Origin: an uncultured bacterium
Lineage (GTDB): Bacteria; DUMJ01
Reading direction: 5' to 3'
Length of the DNA: 64,000 nt
Assembly (NCBI GenBank): GCA_937958695.1
Contig: CALGNK010000001.1
Coordinates: 37,378 to 101,377 of the forward strand
Positions 8,155 through 17,860 of the stretch are shown one piece after another; within the stretch, counting starts at the first letter, position 1, and each line of letters opens with the position of its first letter. A program made the position numbers and the translations under genes. Below the pieces are notes generated by a model that was given only the letters and a program-made list of their open reading frames with translations, was not told the DNA's origin and did no database searches.

Positions 8155-9801
8155 TTACATCTTTTCAGGAGCGCTAACCCCTATTATATCTAACCCGTTC
8201 TTTATTACCTGTTGAGTAGCAAAAACGAGAGCCATACGAGCATACATTACAGATTCTTCTTCTTGTAAGATACGTAACGAATTATAGAAAGAATGAAAAC
8301 TTTTAGCTAAAGATTCGAGATAAAAAGTAAGCCTGTGTGGGGCGCGATTATAAAATGCATTCCTTAGTATATCTGGAAAGTCTTCAAGAGTTATAATAAG
8401 TTCGATCTCCAACGGATCTTTAAGATAAGACAAATCACAGTTAAACATCTTTTCTGTCTCTATTTTCCGTACCTCAGCTTGTTTAAAAAGGCTACAGCAT
8501 CTGGCAAAGGCATACTGAACATAGTATACAGGGTTGTTAGTAGATTGAGTCTTTGCCAAATCTATATCGAAATCCAACTGACTATTTGGGTCTCTCATAA
8601 CAAAGAAATATCTAGCAGCATCTTTCCCCACCTCATCTAACAATTCCCTAAGTGTAACCATCTCCCCTGCTCTCTTAGACATTCTTACCGCAGAACCACC
8701 TCTAAAAAGATGAACTATTTGGTAGATTATCAGTTCAAGGGTATTAGGATCGTAACCTAATGCCTCTACACTAGCCTTCATTCTAGGAACATGACCATGA
8801 TGATCAGCTCCCCATATATCAATTATGCGAGAAAATCCTCTCCTATATTTATCTAAATGATACGCTATATCAGCTAGAAAGTATGTAGAAGATCCGTCAC
8901 TCTTTATAAGAACCCTATCTTTTTCATCACCAAATCTGGTGGAGGCAAACCATACAGCTCCATCTTTTTCATAAGTATACCCACCAGCTTTAAGTATCTC
9001 AAAAGCTTCTTTTAGAAGGCCTTTCTTATGCAGACTACTTTCCTTATACCAACAATCAAATCTTATTCCAAAATCTTCTAAGTCTTCTCTCTGCCACTCT
9101 AAAATCGTATCTTTAGCAAACTCTTTAAGCCTCTCTAGTCTTTCTTCTTGAGGAAGATTCCAGATATCATTACCAAATTTTTCAACGGCCAACTTAGCTA
9201 TATCCTTTATATATTCTCCATGATATCCATCTTCTGGAAACTCAAAGGGCATTCCTAACAATTCTTTCATCCTAGCCTCAACAGAAAGGGCTAAGAGATT
9301 CATCTGAGTCCCCATATCATTCACATAGAACTCTCTTTCCACCTTGTACCCAAACCATTCAAACATGTTAGCTAAGACATCGCCTAAGGCACCACCTCTT
9401 CCATTACCCACATGAAGTGGTCCAGAAGGATTAGCACTTACAAATTCTATCTGTATTTTTTCCCCTTTTCCTTCATTTGACCTTCCATAGTTCTCTTTCT
9501 CTTTTATAATCTCTTTTATAACAAGATGAAATGCTTTTTCTTTCAAGAAAAAGTTTATAAAACCATTCTTTATCTCTACTTTATCTATAAGCTCCGATGG
9601 GTCAGTAAGGTTTCCCACTATATCTTTTGCTATTTCATAAGGAGATTTCTTAAGAATTTTAGAGAGATTGAAGGATACAGATGAAGCATAATGTCCAAAC
9701 TCCGGACTTTGAGTCCTATCTACCAATACTTCTGTAAACTTTATATTAATCTTATTTAATGCATCTAAAATTCTATCTGCTAAATATCTCTTCAGTGTCA
9801 T
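8155..9801 (-). CDS. argS: Arginyl-tRNA synthetase
   Basis: The 548-residue class I synthetase has the family signature FVSANPSGPLHVGNGRGG (HVGN standing for HIGH), GADHHGHVPRMKA, and RMSKRAGEMVTLRELLDEVG where the KMSKS loop lies. The C-terminal helical DALR domain carries VYYVQYAFARCCSLFK. It charges tRNA-Arg. Its ATG overlaps the stop of the M28 peptidase gene by 4 bp. The length is slightly under the usual 550-570 but no block is missing. Confidence 0.97.
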   Translation of the reverse strand: MTLKRYLADRILDALNKINIKFTEVLVDRTQSPEFGHYASSVSFNLSKILKKSPYEIAKDIVGNLTDPSELIDKVEIKNGFINFFLKEKAFHLVIKEIIKEKENYGRSNEGKGEKIQIEFVSANPSGPLHVGNGRGGALGDVLANMFEWFGYKVEREFYVNDMGTQMNLLALSVEARMKELLGMPFEFPEDGYHGEYIKDIAKLAVEKFGNDIWNLPQEERLERLKEFAKDTILEWQREDLEDFGIRFDCWYKESSLHKKGLLKEAFEILKAGGYTYEKDGAVWFASTRFGDEKDRVLIKSDGSSTYFLADIAYHLDKYRRGFSRIIDIWGADHHGHVPRMKASVEALGYDPNTLELIIYQIVHLFRGGSAVRMSKRAGEMVTLRELLDEVGKDAARYFFVMRDPNSQLDFDIDLAKTQSTNNPVYYVQYAFARCCSLFKQAEVRKIETEKMFNCDLSYLKDPLEIELIITLEDFPDILRNAFYNRAPHRLTFYLESLAKSFHSFYNSLRILQEEESVMYARMALVFATQQVIKNGLDIIGVSAPEKM

Positions 9802-10904
9802 TTTATATATCTCCCCACATTCGTAACTATATTGATAGCATCTGTTAAGATCTTCTTATCTAAAAATTCTACACTATCAGTATACCAATGCCAATTCACA
9901 GGAAAACCTCTTTTATCAAGTGCAATAATAGTCCCAGCATTATAATCTCTAGCTAGAAATATAGTAGCATCAGTAGAAAGACCCAAATAAGGCCTAAAAT
10001 TTACATCTATATCGCTAGTACAATTCTTTATAACATTTAACCAGTCTTTCTTTACCTTAAATATCTTCCACATACCTTCTTCTATAGCTATGGTAAGTCT
10101 TCCTATTCCTAGATTATCAAGATTTAGGATAAAAGCATCTTTCAACTTTTCTCCATATTCTTTCTCCAATGCTTCAGCCCCGTAAGTACCAGATTCTTCC
10201 CCTCCAGTAAATACTACCCAAAAGGGAATATCTTCTTCTCTTAATATCTTAGCACTACATAAAGCGGTTATAACACCAGACCCATTATCATTTCCTCCGG
10301 GGCTAAATCCCATAAATAACTCCCTGTGTATATGAGCAGCTATAAGAAATAATAGATATAGAGAAGGAATCAAGCCAATATAAAACCAAAGTCTTAGGGG
10401 AAAGATAAGGTTAAGGAGCGTAAGAATTAGTACTGCTAAACTAGAACCTGTAGTAAGGAGCATTGAAGTCCTAGGAGAAGTAACATATTTGGGATGAAAA
10501 AATATAGACGTCCTAGCAGAGTCCATATGAGCCATTATGACTAGCCTTGGTTTATCAGAGTTTTTACCAATTACATTTGTAGATACCCTAGTTCTAAACA
10601 AATTTGTAATATTGTGAAACGTATCCAATTCTCTAAATTCTAAAAAGACAATAACTAGTGATAAGAAAAATGGAAGAAATCTATTAACAGGCATAAAAAA
10701 TATGGAAAAAACTAAAAGTCCCCAGATTATTATATATGGATAGGAATAAGTTGGGACAACTTTAAAGTTTTGAACTTCAGTATCAAGGCCAAAAGACTTA
10801 AGCTTATCCTCTATCCATTTAGAAAACTCTTTCTCTTTATCCGAACCTGTTGGCCTTGGACCTATGTTCTTAAGTTTAAAAATTATCTCCTCTATTAACT
10901 CCAT
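9798..10904 (-). CDS. Membrane-anchored M28-family metallopeptidase
   Basis: The 368-residue protein has an M28 zinc-aminopeptidase domain split by two membrane regions. Visible motifs are IMAHMDSAR (first zinc His and Asp), GGNDNGSGV (bridging Asp), TGGEESGTYGAEAL (catalytic and zinc Glu), LNLDNLG, and NWHWYTDSVE (last zinc His). Hydrophobic segments at about residues 55-90 and 145-195 would place it in the membrane. It probably trims peptides at the cell surface; the substrate is unknown. It sits between guaA and argS with a 3-bp gap and a 4-bp overlap, so it is cotranscribed with housekeeping genes. Confidence 0.82.
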   Translation of the reverse strand: MELIEEIIFKLKNIGPRPTGSDKEKEFSKWIEDKLKSFGLDTEVQNFKVVPTYSYPYIIIWGLLVFSIFFMPVNRFLPFFLSLVIVFLEFRELDTFHNITNLFRTRVSTNVIGKNSDKPRLVIMAHMDSARTSIFFHPKYVTSPRTSMLLTTGSSLAVLILTLLNLIFPLRLWFYIGLIPSLYLLFLIAAHIHRELFMGFSPGGNDNGSGVITALCSAKILREEDIPFWVVFTGGEESGTYGAEALEKEYGEKLKDAFILNLDNLGIGRLTIAIEEGMWKIFKVKKDWLNVIKNCTSDIDVNFRPYLGLSTDATIFLARDYNAGTIIALDKRGFPVNWHWYTDSVEFLDKKILTDAINIVTNVGRYIK

Positions 10905-10907
10905 AAC

Positions 10908-12440
10908 CTATTCCCACTCTATTGTAGCTGGCGGTTTTGAACTTATATCATACACAACTCTATTAACCTTGGGAACTTCATTTATTATTCGGTTAGATAT
11001 AGTTTCTAAAAGAGAGTATGGCAGTCTAGCCCAATCTGCAGTCATTCCATCTTCACTTAAGATAGCCCTTACAGCCACCACATGACCAAATGTTCTTTTA
11101 TCACCCATCACTCCTACACTCATCTCTGGTAAAAGGACACCAAAATACTGCCAAAGTTCTCTACTTAAACCAGCATTCTCTATCTCAGTAGAGATTATAT
11201 AATCTGCCTTCCTGATAATTTCTAGCCTCTCTCTAGTAACCTCTCCTATAATTCTTATTGCTAATCCTGGTCCAGGAAAAGGCTGACGATAGACTATCTT
11301 CTCCGGAATACCAAGGGATAGCGCTACTTTTCTAACCTCATCCTTAAAAAGATATCTTAATGGCTCAACCAATTTTAATCTCATTTTCTCTGGAAGGCCA
11401 CCAACGTTGTGATGGGTTTTTATCTTATGTGCCTTTTGAGAACTCGTTGCACTTTCTATCACGTCAGGATAAAGTGTCCCTTGAGCAAGAAAATCTATAT
11501 CCCCAAGTTTTGTAGCTACCTCCTCAAATACACTCACAAACTCATGACCAATTATCCTACGCTTCTCTTCGGGATCTGTTATCCCTTTTAACCTTTCTAG
11601 AAATCTATCAGTGGCATCTATATATTCTACCCTCATATTGAAACTCTTCAGGGTATTCAATACCTGCTCGACTTCATTCTGTCTAAGGGTCCCCTGATTT
11701 ACAAATATACAGATAAGATTATCTCCAATAGCTTTGTGGACAAGTACAGCGGTAGTAGTAGAATCTACTCCACCACTTAATGCGCATATAACTCTCCCAT
11801 CTTTAACTATATCTCTTATATTTTCTATCGTCTCATTTATAAAATGCTCAGGGGTCCAATCTCCACTACAGGAACATACATTATAGAGAAAATTTTGTAT
11901 AATCTTACTCCCATTTACAGTATGGACCACCTCAGGATGAAATTGGACAGCATAGAGATTCTTACCAATGTCTTCCATAGCAGCTACAGGAGTATTATCA
12001 GTAGCGGCAGTGACTTTAAAATTATCTGGCGGTTTTATTACCATATCGTTGTGGCTCATCCAAGCAATAAACTCTCTTTCTAGCCCCTTAAATAATAAAG
12101 AATCCTTCTCAATTTTCAAAAGGGTCTTACCAAATTCACCCTTTTCTCCTCTGACCACCTTACCTCCAAGCATGTATGCCATAAGTTGCATCCCATAGCA
12201 AATTCCCAATACAGGATATCTTCCACTAAAGATTAACGGGCTACACCTAGGAGCCCCCTCTTCATAGACACTAGAAGGACCACCAGAAAGAATGATCCCC
12301 TTAGGATTCATTTTCTCTATTTCTTCAAAAGAGATATCACATGGTAATATCTCGGAATAAACTTGATGTTCTCTTATCCTCCTAGCTATAAGATTTGTAT
12401 ACTGCGAACCAAAATCAAGAACAATTACTACTTCTCTCAT
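10908..12440 (-). CDS. guaA: GMP synthase (glutamine-hydrolysing)
   Basis: The 510-residue enzyme joins an N-terminal class I glutamine amidotransferase ([18 protein letters not shown]; nucleophile GICYGMQ; VQFHPEV) to a PP-loop ATP pyrophosphatase ([15 protein letters not shown]) and a dimerisation domain ending [14 protein letters not shown]. It aminates XMP to GMP. All catalytic blocks are intact and the length is typical. The ATG overlaps the serS stop by 4 bp; the M28 gene follows 3 bp downstream. Confidence 0.98.
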   Translation of the reverse strand: MREVVIVLDFGSQYTNLIARRIREHQVYSEILPCDISFEEIEKMNPKGIILSGGPSSVYEEGAPRCSPLIFSGRYPVLGICYGMQLMAYMLGGKVVRGEKGEFGKTLLKIEKDSLLFKGLEREFIAWMSHNDMVIKPPDNFKVTAATDNTPVAAMEDIGKNLYAVQFHPEVVHTVNGSKIIQNFLYNVCSCSGDWTPEHFINETIENIRDIVKDGRVICALSGGVDSTTTAVLVHKAIGDNLICIFVNQGTLRQNEVEQVLNTLKSFNMRVEYIDATDRFLERLKGITDPEEKRRIIGHEFVSVFEEVATKLGDIDFLAQGTLYPDVIESATSSQKAHKIKTHHNVGGLPEKMRLKLVEPLRYLFKDEVRKVALSLGIPEKIVYRQPFPGPGLAIRIIGEVTRERLEIIRKADYIISTEIENAGLSRELWQYFGVLLPEMSVGVMGDKRTFGHVVAVRAILSEDGMTADWARLPYSLLETISNRIINEVPKVNRVVYDISSKPPATIEWE

Positions 12441-13696
12441 CGTTTTATTACCTCAAATTTGGTATAAGGAATTAATACATCTGGAACTCTTATACTTCCA
12501 TCTTTATTCTGATAATTTTCCATTATAGCAATAATCGTCCTACCAATAGCAAGAGCAGTTCCGTTTAAGATATGGACATAACGGACATTTCCATCTTCGT
12601 CCCTATACCTTATGTTTAGACGTCTAGCCTGAAAATCAGTACAATTACTGCAAGAGTGTGTTTCCCTGTATCTATTCTGTCCAGGCATCCATGCTTCTAT
12701 ATCGTATTTTTTACTAGCAGGGAATCCCAAATCACCTGCACATATGAGAACTACTCTATAAGGAATATTTAGTTTACTCATTATCTCTTCCTCGATAGAG
12801 AGTAAAAATTCATGCTCTTCCCAAGATTTATCAGGTAAAGTAAAGGATACCATTTCAAGCTTATCAAACTGGTGAACTCTTAGAATACCTCTTGTATCCT
12901 TCCCTGCAGCACCAGCTTCTCTTCTAAAACAGGATGAAAATGAAATAAACCTTTGAGGTAGATCTTCTACATTAAGTATTTCATCTTTAAACATAGGTAC
13001 AACAGTATGCTCTGATGTCCCTGCTAATCTTAATTCATCAAGAGGTATTTTATACATCTGTTCTTCAAGCTCAGGAAGGTATCCAAGGCTATAGAGTATA
13101 TCTTCCCTTACAAGCACAGGAGGAATCACAGGTATAAATCCTTTCTCTAAAAGGAGATCAGTCACAAACCTTATGAGCGCATATTCCAGTATAACCAATT
13201 CACGTTTGAGATAGTAAAATCTAGAACCGCTTACCTTTCCTGCTCTCTTTACGTCTATCAGATCTAACGTCTCTCCTAATTCTAAATGGTCTTTTGGTAC
13301 AAAATCAAATTGTGGTATATCGCCAAAATACTTTATTGGTATATTACCACTCTCATCTTTCCCTTCAGGAACACTCTCATGAGGGATGTTAGGCAAGGTT
13401 AACATCAAATCATTAAGAGAATCCTCTACCCTTTTCAGTTCATTTTCAAGTTCTCTTAATCTAGGAACTACTTCTTTGATCTTACTAATAAGAGCCTCTC
13501 TATCTTTAGGATTCTTTTGTATCTCTTTAGAAGTTACATTTTGTAAATGTCTAAGATTATCTACTTCTTTAATAAGATCCTTCCTTTTCTGATTTAACTC
13601 TAATATCTCATCAATAGGTGGATTATCAATTCCTTTTTTCTTTAAAAGATTCTTTATCTCTTCAGGTTTAGCCTCAATAAGTCTTATATCTATCAT
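12437..13696 (-). CDS. serS: Seryl-tRNA synthetase
   Basis: The 419-residue class II synthetase has an N-terminal coiled-coil arm (about residues 30-105, rich in Lys/Glu/Leu) that grips tRNA-Ser. The catalytic core has [13 protein letters not shown] (motif 2 region), [29 protein letters not shown], and [18 protein letters not shown] (motif 3). It charges tRNA-Ser and, for SelA systems, tRNA-Sec. Its start overlaps the end of the DUF554 gene by 4 bp. Confidence 0.97.
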   Translation of the reverse strand: MIDIRLIEAKPEEIKNLLKKKGIDNPPIDEILELNQKRKDLIKEVDNLRHLQNVTSKEIQKNPKDREALISKIKEVVPRLRELENELKRVEDSLNDLMLTLPNIPHESVPEGKDESGNIPIKYFGDIPQFDFVPKDHLELGETLDLIDVKRAGKVSGSRFYYLKRELVILEYALIRFVTDLLLEKGFIPVIPPVLVREDILYSLGYLPELEEQMYKIPLDELRLAGTSEHTVVPMFKDEILNVEDLPQRFISFSSCFRREAGAAGKDTRGILRVHQFDKLEMVSFTLPDKSWEEHEFLLSIEEEIMSKLNIPYRVVLICAGDLGFPASKKYDIEAWMPGQNRYRETHSCSNCTDFQARRLNIRYRDEDGNVRYVHILNGTALAIGRTIIAIMENYQNKDGSIRVPDVLIPYTKFEVIKR

Positions 13697-14376
13697 AATA
13701 GAGCTCCTAATAACCCTCCTATCAAAAGTCCTGGTAATAGGTTTCCTACTTTTATCTTTCCTATACCTAAAAGATTAATACCTATTCCAATAATCATTAA
13801 TCCTCCAACTATAGTTATACAATTTACAGAACTGTCAGGTAGAAGACTCCCAATCATAGAAGCTAGTATAGTCAATACTCCTTGATAGCCTAAGACAACT
13901 AATGCTGAAAATATAACACCTATACCCAGTGAAGCAGATAAGACTATAGAAGAAATACCATCCATTATAGACTTTGTAAGTAGTATATTATAGGTTCCTT
14001 TTATACCATCTTCTATAGCCCCAGTGATTGCCATAGGTCCTATACAGAAGAGTAGACTAGCTGCCATAAAACCCTGTGTAAAAGTACTCAAATTATTTGA
14101 AGTCTTTTTCTTGAGTGTATCTCCTAATCTTTCTAAAGAGGATTCTATATCTAACAATTCGCCTATTATACCACCAATAGCAAGGCTTATCAAAACAATT
14201 ATAGATTCTTTTATATCTTTAGCACCAAATGCCATTTTTAAACCTACCGTTAGAGTAAATAATCCTACAGATTGTATAGCTATCCTCTGCAATCTCTCAG
14301 AAAATCTATTCCCTAAAAGTAAACCAATACTACTTCCAGCTATAACAGTAACAGTATTTACAATTGTCCCTAGAAT
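13693..14376 (-). CDS. DUF554 membrane protein with an apparent ATT start
   Basis: The product has six or so hydrophobic segments and matches the DUF554 (YdfK-like) pattern, for example GLFTLTVGLKMAFGAKDI, GGIIGELLDIE, GFMAASLLFCIGPMAITGA and the Gly-rich C terminus. Family members begin near xLGTIVNTVxVIxGSxIG. That block is encoded here in frame (ILGTIVNTVTVIAGSSIGLL, from 14376), but between the upstream in-frame TGA (14385) and TTG 14292 there is no ATG, GTG or TTG. AAGGGTGATG lies just before the ATT at 14376, so ATT (as in infC) is my preferred start, giving 227 residues. A frameshift near 14380 is the alternative. Function is unknown. Confidence 0.7.
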   Translation of the reverse strand: MLGTIVNTVTVIAGSSIGLLLGNRFSERLQRIAIQSVGLFTLTVGLKMAFGAKDIKESIIVLISLAIGGIIGELLDIESSLERLGDTLKKKTSNNLSTFTQGFMAASLLFCIGPMAITGAIEDGIKGTYNILLTKSIMDGISSIVLSASLGIGVIFSALVVLGYQGVLTILASMIGSLLPDSSVNCITIVGGLMIIGIGINLLGIGKIKVGNLLPGLLIGGLLGALL

Positions 14377-14392
14377 AACACATCACCCTTTA

Positions 14393-14845
14393 TTACTTTA
14401 AAACTGCTAATTCACCCTTTTCTTCTCTGCTCAGTATCTTATCTATATCCAATATAATAATCAATCTCTCGTCTAATTTCCCTACCCCTTCTATAAAATC
14501 TGCTCCGATAGTAGTAACTGGAGGTGGAGGTTCTATATTATCTTTCGGTATCCTTAAAACCTCAGTTACAGAATCTACTATTAAGCCAACAGTTTGTGAG
14601 GATATCTCTACTACTATTATCCTTGTATCTGGTGTAATCTCTTTTTCTTGAAGATTAAATCTCTCCTTTAGATCTATAACTGGTATTATCTTACCCCTAA
14701 GGTTTATAACACCTTTAACAAAAGATGGAGCCTTAGGGACAAAAGTTATATCCCTATACTGAATAATCTCTTGAACCTTATAGATATCTATCCCATAGTC
14801 TTCATTTAGTAGAGAAAATACTACTAACTGTCTTTCTTCTGCCAT
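14393..14845 (-). CDS. cheW: CheW-like chemotaxis coupling protein
   Basis: The 150-residue protein is a single CheW domain: QLVVFSLLNEDYGIDIYKVQEI, VPKAPSFVKGVINLRGKIIPVIDLKERF and GLIVDSVTEVLRIP. CheW links chemoreceptors to the CheA kinase. No cheA, receptor or flagellar gene is nearby; its neighbours are a ROK kinase and a DUF554 gene. A good AGGAGG precedes the ATG. It could serve a chemotaxis array encoded elsewhere or be a free-standing adaptor. Confidence 0.9.
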   Translation of the reverse strand: MAEERQLVVFSLLNEDYGIDIYKVQEIIQYRDITFVPKAPSFVKGVINLRGKIIPVIDLKERFNLQEKEITPDTRIIVVEISSQTVGLIVDSVTEVLRIPKDNIEPPPPVTTIGADFIEGVGKLDERLIIILDIDKILSREEKGELAVLK

Positions 14846-14862
14846 AAAATCCCTCCTACCAA

Positions 14863-15765
14863 TTATTTTGCTCCTTTTAAGAATACTAAGGCAGATGCTC
14901 CTACTACACCTGCCTGTTCACCCAAGGTAGCCTTAGTTATCTTTACATCCCTTCCGCCTGGAAGGGCATAAGTATCTACTATCTTTCTTATTGGGTTGAT
15001 CAAGAGATCTCCTAAATTAGAGACTCCTCCAGAAAGGAGTATAATATCGGGGTTGAATATATTTATAAAACTTACCATCGCATATCCAAGGAGTATCCCT
15101 ATCTCTTCTATAGCTTCTAAAACTATTTTATCTCCGCTTTCAGCATATAGTTGAATCTCCTCAGGATTTTTTATAGATCTACCCTTCTCCTGAAGTCTTT
15201 TCATAAGAGCTGGGCCAGATGCGTATGCCTCGATACATCCTATACCACCACAGTTACATCTAATTCCATCATACTTTATACTCATATGACCTAACTCTGC
15301 ACCAACGCCCTTAGCTCCTCTAAAGACCTTACCATTATAGACTATTCCAGAACCAATCCCGGTACCTATAGTAAGACATAAAAGACACTTAGCTCCTCTT
15401 CCACCACCAGCCCACCATTCACCCAGAGCAGCCACATTACCATCATTATCTACATACGTTGGAAGTTTAAATCTCTCCTCAATTATATCCTTTAGGGGTG
15501 TCCCTGCCCAATCTTTAAGGTTAGGTGTAGCGGTAACTATTGTGCCGGTATCAGGATCAACCTGTCCAGCTGTCCCTATACCAATACCCTCTATATCTTC
15601 GCTTAAGATCCCTTCTATAGCTTCATACAAATGGCTTAAAATCTTTTCTCTACCCTCTTTGCCTTCGCTAGGAACTCTTAAACTCTTTATTATATTCCCC
15701 TTCTCATCTATAACAGCAGAAAGAATTTTTGTCCCACCAATATCTACTCCGATCGCTTTAGACAT
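14863..15765 (-). CDS. ROK-family sugar kinase (glucokinase-like)
   Basis: The 300-residue protein has the ROK pattern: ATP-binding AIGVDIGGTKILSAVID at the N terminus, substrate region YVDNDGNVAALGEWWAGGG, the ExGH motif GAELGHMSI, and the zinc signature CNCGGIGCIEAYASG. The C-terminal SGGVSNLGDLL completes the nucleotide site. Such proteins phosphorylate glucose, N-acetylglucosamine or related hexoses. No helix-turn-helix is present, so it is a kinase rather than a NagC/XylR repressor. It follows a Gfo/Idh oxidoreductase by 3 bp, which hints at a role in sugar activation for the polysaccharide block upstream. Confidence 0.87.
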   Translation of the reverse strand: MSKAIGVDIGGTKILSAVIDEKGNIIKSLRVPSEGKEGREKILSHLYEAIEGILSEDIEGIGIGTAGQVDPDTGTIVTATPNLKDWAGTPLKDIIEERFKLPTYVDNDGNVAALGEWWAGGGRGAKCLLCLTIGTGIGSGIVYNGKVFRGAKGVGAELGHMSIKYDGIRCNCGGIGCIEAYASGPALMKRLQEKGRSIKNPEEIQLYAESGDKIVLEAIEEIGILLGYAMVSFINIFNPDIILLSGGVSNLGDLLINPIRKIVDTYALPGGRDVKITKATLGEQAGVVGASALVFLKGAK

Positions 15766-15768
15766 AAT

Positions 15769-16764
15769 CTATCCCTCTCTTAAAGATTTATAGATAGCAT
15801 CTATAGTTTCTAAAACCAAAAGCGAATTCACCGCATCTATCCTAGTAGGGCTGTTATTAACTATACCATTACAGAAGTCTAGTATCATATTTTTAAAGCA
15901 GAGCCTTCTAAGATACAAAGGGTCATATGTAACAACTTTTGGAGAAATTGCATTATCCTTTATCCTCCATGCGTTAATACTATTCAATGCTAGACCACCA
16001 ATTACAATAGTTCCTCTATCTCCAAATATACTCAAACTAGTCTCTAAATTTTGAGGATAGATAGAGAAACTTCCTTCAAAGGTACCTAAAGCCCCATTAT
16101 AAAATCTCAAAACTGCAACTAAAGTATCTTCAGTTTCAATTGAATGAGTAAAGGTATCAGCCATAGCATAGGCAGAGCAAACCTCACCAAAAAATGAGAT
16201 TAAAAGGTCTAGATAATGTATTGCCATATTATAGAGCATGCCACCATCATAGTCTTTACTTCCTCTCCAAGAGTTTTCAAAGTATTCCTGTGGCCTATAC
16301 CAAAGCATATGAACACTTCCTAAAAAAAGCTTACCTAAAGCACCATTCTTTGCAGCCTCCTGAGCTAATTCTACAAGTGGATTATACCTCATCTGTACTA
16401 CCATACCCAACTTTAAACCTAAGTTATCGGCAAGAAAACATAACTCTTTAGCCTCCCTTAGACTTAAAGCCAATGGCTTTTCTACAAGCACATTCACTTT
16501 CGAATTCAATGCATCCTTAGCAATCTCATAATGAGATGAATGTGGGGTAGAAATAGAAACAAAATCCAAATCTTCCTTCTCTAAAAGTTCTCTATAATCT
16601 GTATAGACCTTTCTAACTTTATATAAGGAAGCAAAATCTTCTGCTTTAGACAAATTACTATCACATACTGCTACTAACTCTAAATGAGGAACATCCGAAA
16701 TAACTTCGCTATGCTTATGTGCATTCTGTCCGCATCCTATAATAGCAAATCTAACTTTTTCCAT
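15769..16764 (-). CDS. Gfo/Idh/MocA-family oxidoreductase
   Basis: The 331-residue protein has an N-terminal Rossmann domain (FAIIGCGQNAHKHSEVI) and the VEKPLALSLREAKEL motif whose Lys is the family's conserved catalytic or binding residue. The GSKDYDGGMLYNMAIHYLDLL block carries the conserved His. It would oxidise or reduce a sugar or nucleotide-sugar with NAD(P). It overlaps the DegT aminotransferase gene by 14 bp. The Gfo/Idh-DegT pairing is typical of amino-sugar synthesis, for instance 3-keto then 3-amino formation on UDP-sugar acids. Substrate is not determined. Confidence 0.85.
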   Translation of the reverse strand: MEKVRFAIIGCGQNAHKHSEVISDVPHLELVAVCDSNLSKAEDFASLYKVRKVYTDYRELLEKEDLDFVSISTPHSSHYEIAKDALNSKVNVLVEKPLALSLREAKELCFLADNLGLKLGMVVQMRYNPLVELAQEAAKNGALGKLFLGSVHMLWYRPQEYFENSWRGSKDYDGGMLYNMAIHYLDLLISFFGEVCSAYAMADTFTHSIETEDTLVAVLRFYNGALGTFEGSFSIYPQNLETSLSIFGDRGTIVIGGLALNSINAWRIKDNAISPKVVTYDPLYLRRLCFKNMILDFCNGIVNNSPTRIDAVNSLLVLETIDAIYKSLREG

Positions 16765-17860
16765 AGAAAGACTTTATAACCTCCACAACTTTTCTAACTT
16801 CTTCATCTTTCAATTCTGGCCACATAGGTAATGCCAAGACATCTTTAGAGGCTCTTTCTGCCTCTGGAAAATCTCCTAGTTTATAACCTAAGATATTATA
16901 TACCTTCTGAAGATGTAACGGCAAGGGATAATACACTGTAGAGCCAATACCATTATCAGAGAGATATCTCTGCAGTTCATCTCTTCTTTCTGCCCTTATC
17001 ACATACTGATGGAATGTATGGATATGCCCTTCCTTAATTCTTGGAGTTTTCACATAAGGCACATCTGAAAGTAAATTGTTATATAAACTAGCTATCTCCT
17101 GTCTTCTCTTTATATAACTATCTAAATATCTGAGCTTTACCCTCAATATAGCTGCCTGAATCTCATCTAATCTACTGTTGTATCCCAACTCCTCATGATA
17201 ATATTTTTTCTTGCTTCCATGATTTCTTAACATCAATATCTTATCTTTTATCTTTTCATCACTAGTAACAATCATCCCACCATCTCCAAATGCCCCTAAG
17301 TTTTTGGTAGGGAAGAAACTAAAACATCCAGTGTCTCCAATGCTTCCAGCCTTTTTACCTCTATAAACTGCACCTATAGCCTGACAGGCGTCCTCTACCA
17401 CAGAAAGATTATATTTCTCTTTAAGCTCTAAAATTTTATCCATATCACACATCTGTCCAAAGATATGAACCGGTAAAATAACTTTGGTATTTTTAGTTAT
17501 CACTCTTTCTACCTTTTCTACATCTATGTTAAAAGTATCTGGCTCTATATCAACAAAAACCGGTTTTGCACCGAGATTAGAAATAACCTCGGCAGTAGCA
17601 AAGAATGTAAATGGAGTAGTTATAACTTCATCTCCAGGGCAAACTCCAAGGGCTCTCAAAGAAAGTAAAAGGGCATCAGTTCCTGAAGCAACCCCAATGG
17701 CATACTTAGTACCACAGTATACCGATAACTCTGATTCTAGGAGACTTACATTTTCTCCCAGTATAAATTGACCTTTTTCCATCACATCTTTTACTACTTG
17801 GTCTATCTCCAGCTTAAGATCCTGATACTGTCTCTTAAGGTCAAAACTAGGAATCTTCAT
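16751..17860 (-). CDS. DegT/DnrJ/EryC1 sugar aminotransferase
   Basis: The 369-residue PLP enzyme opens PSFDLKRQYQDLKLEID and has GVASGTDALLLSLRALGVCPGDEVI, PFTFFATAEVI, VVEDACQAIGA and the PLP-lysine loop FSFFPTKNLGAFGDGG. It would transfer an amino group to a keto-sugar nucleotide. The downstream Gfo/Idh gene probably makes that keto sugar; the closest known pattern is the WlbA/WlbE-type pair for diaminouronate synthesis. It starts 14 bp inside the end of the Wzz-like gene, so the polysaccharide genes form one transcription unit. Confidence 0.9.
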   Translation of the reverse strand: MKIPSFDLKRQYQDLKLEIDQVVKDVMEKGQFILGENVSLLESELSVYCGTKYAIGVASGTDALLLSLRALGVCPGDEVITTPFTFFATAEVISNLGAKPVFVDIEPDTFNIDVEKVERVITKNTKVILPVHIFGQMCDMDKILELKEKYNLSVVEDACQAIGAVYRGKKAGSIGDTGCFSFFPTKNLGAFGDGGMIVTSDEKIKDKILMLRNHGSKKKYYHEELGYNSRLDEIQAAILRVKLRYLDSYIKRRQEIASLYNNLLSDVPYVKTPRIKEGHIHTFHQYVIRAERRDELQRYLSDNGIGSTVYYPLPLHLQKVYNILGYKLGDFPEAERASKDVLALPMWPELKDEEVRKVVEVIKSFYGKS

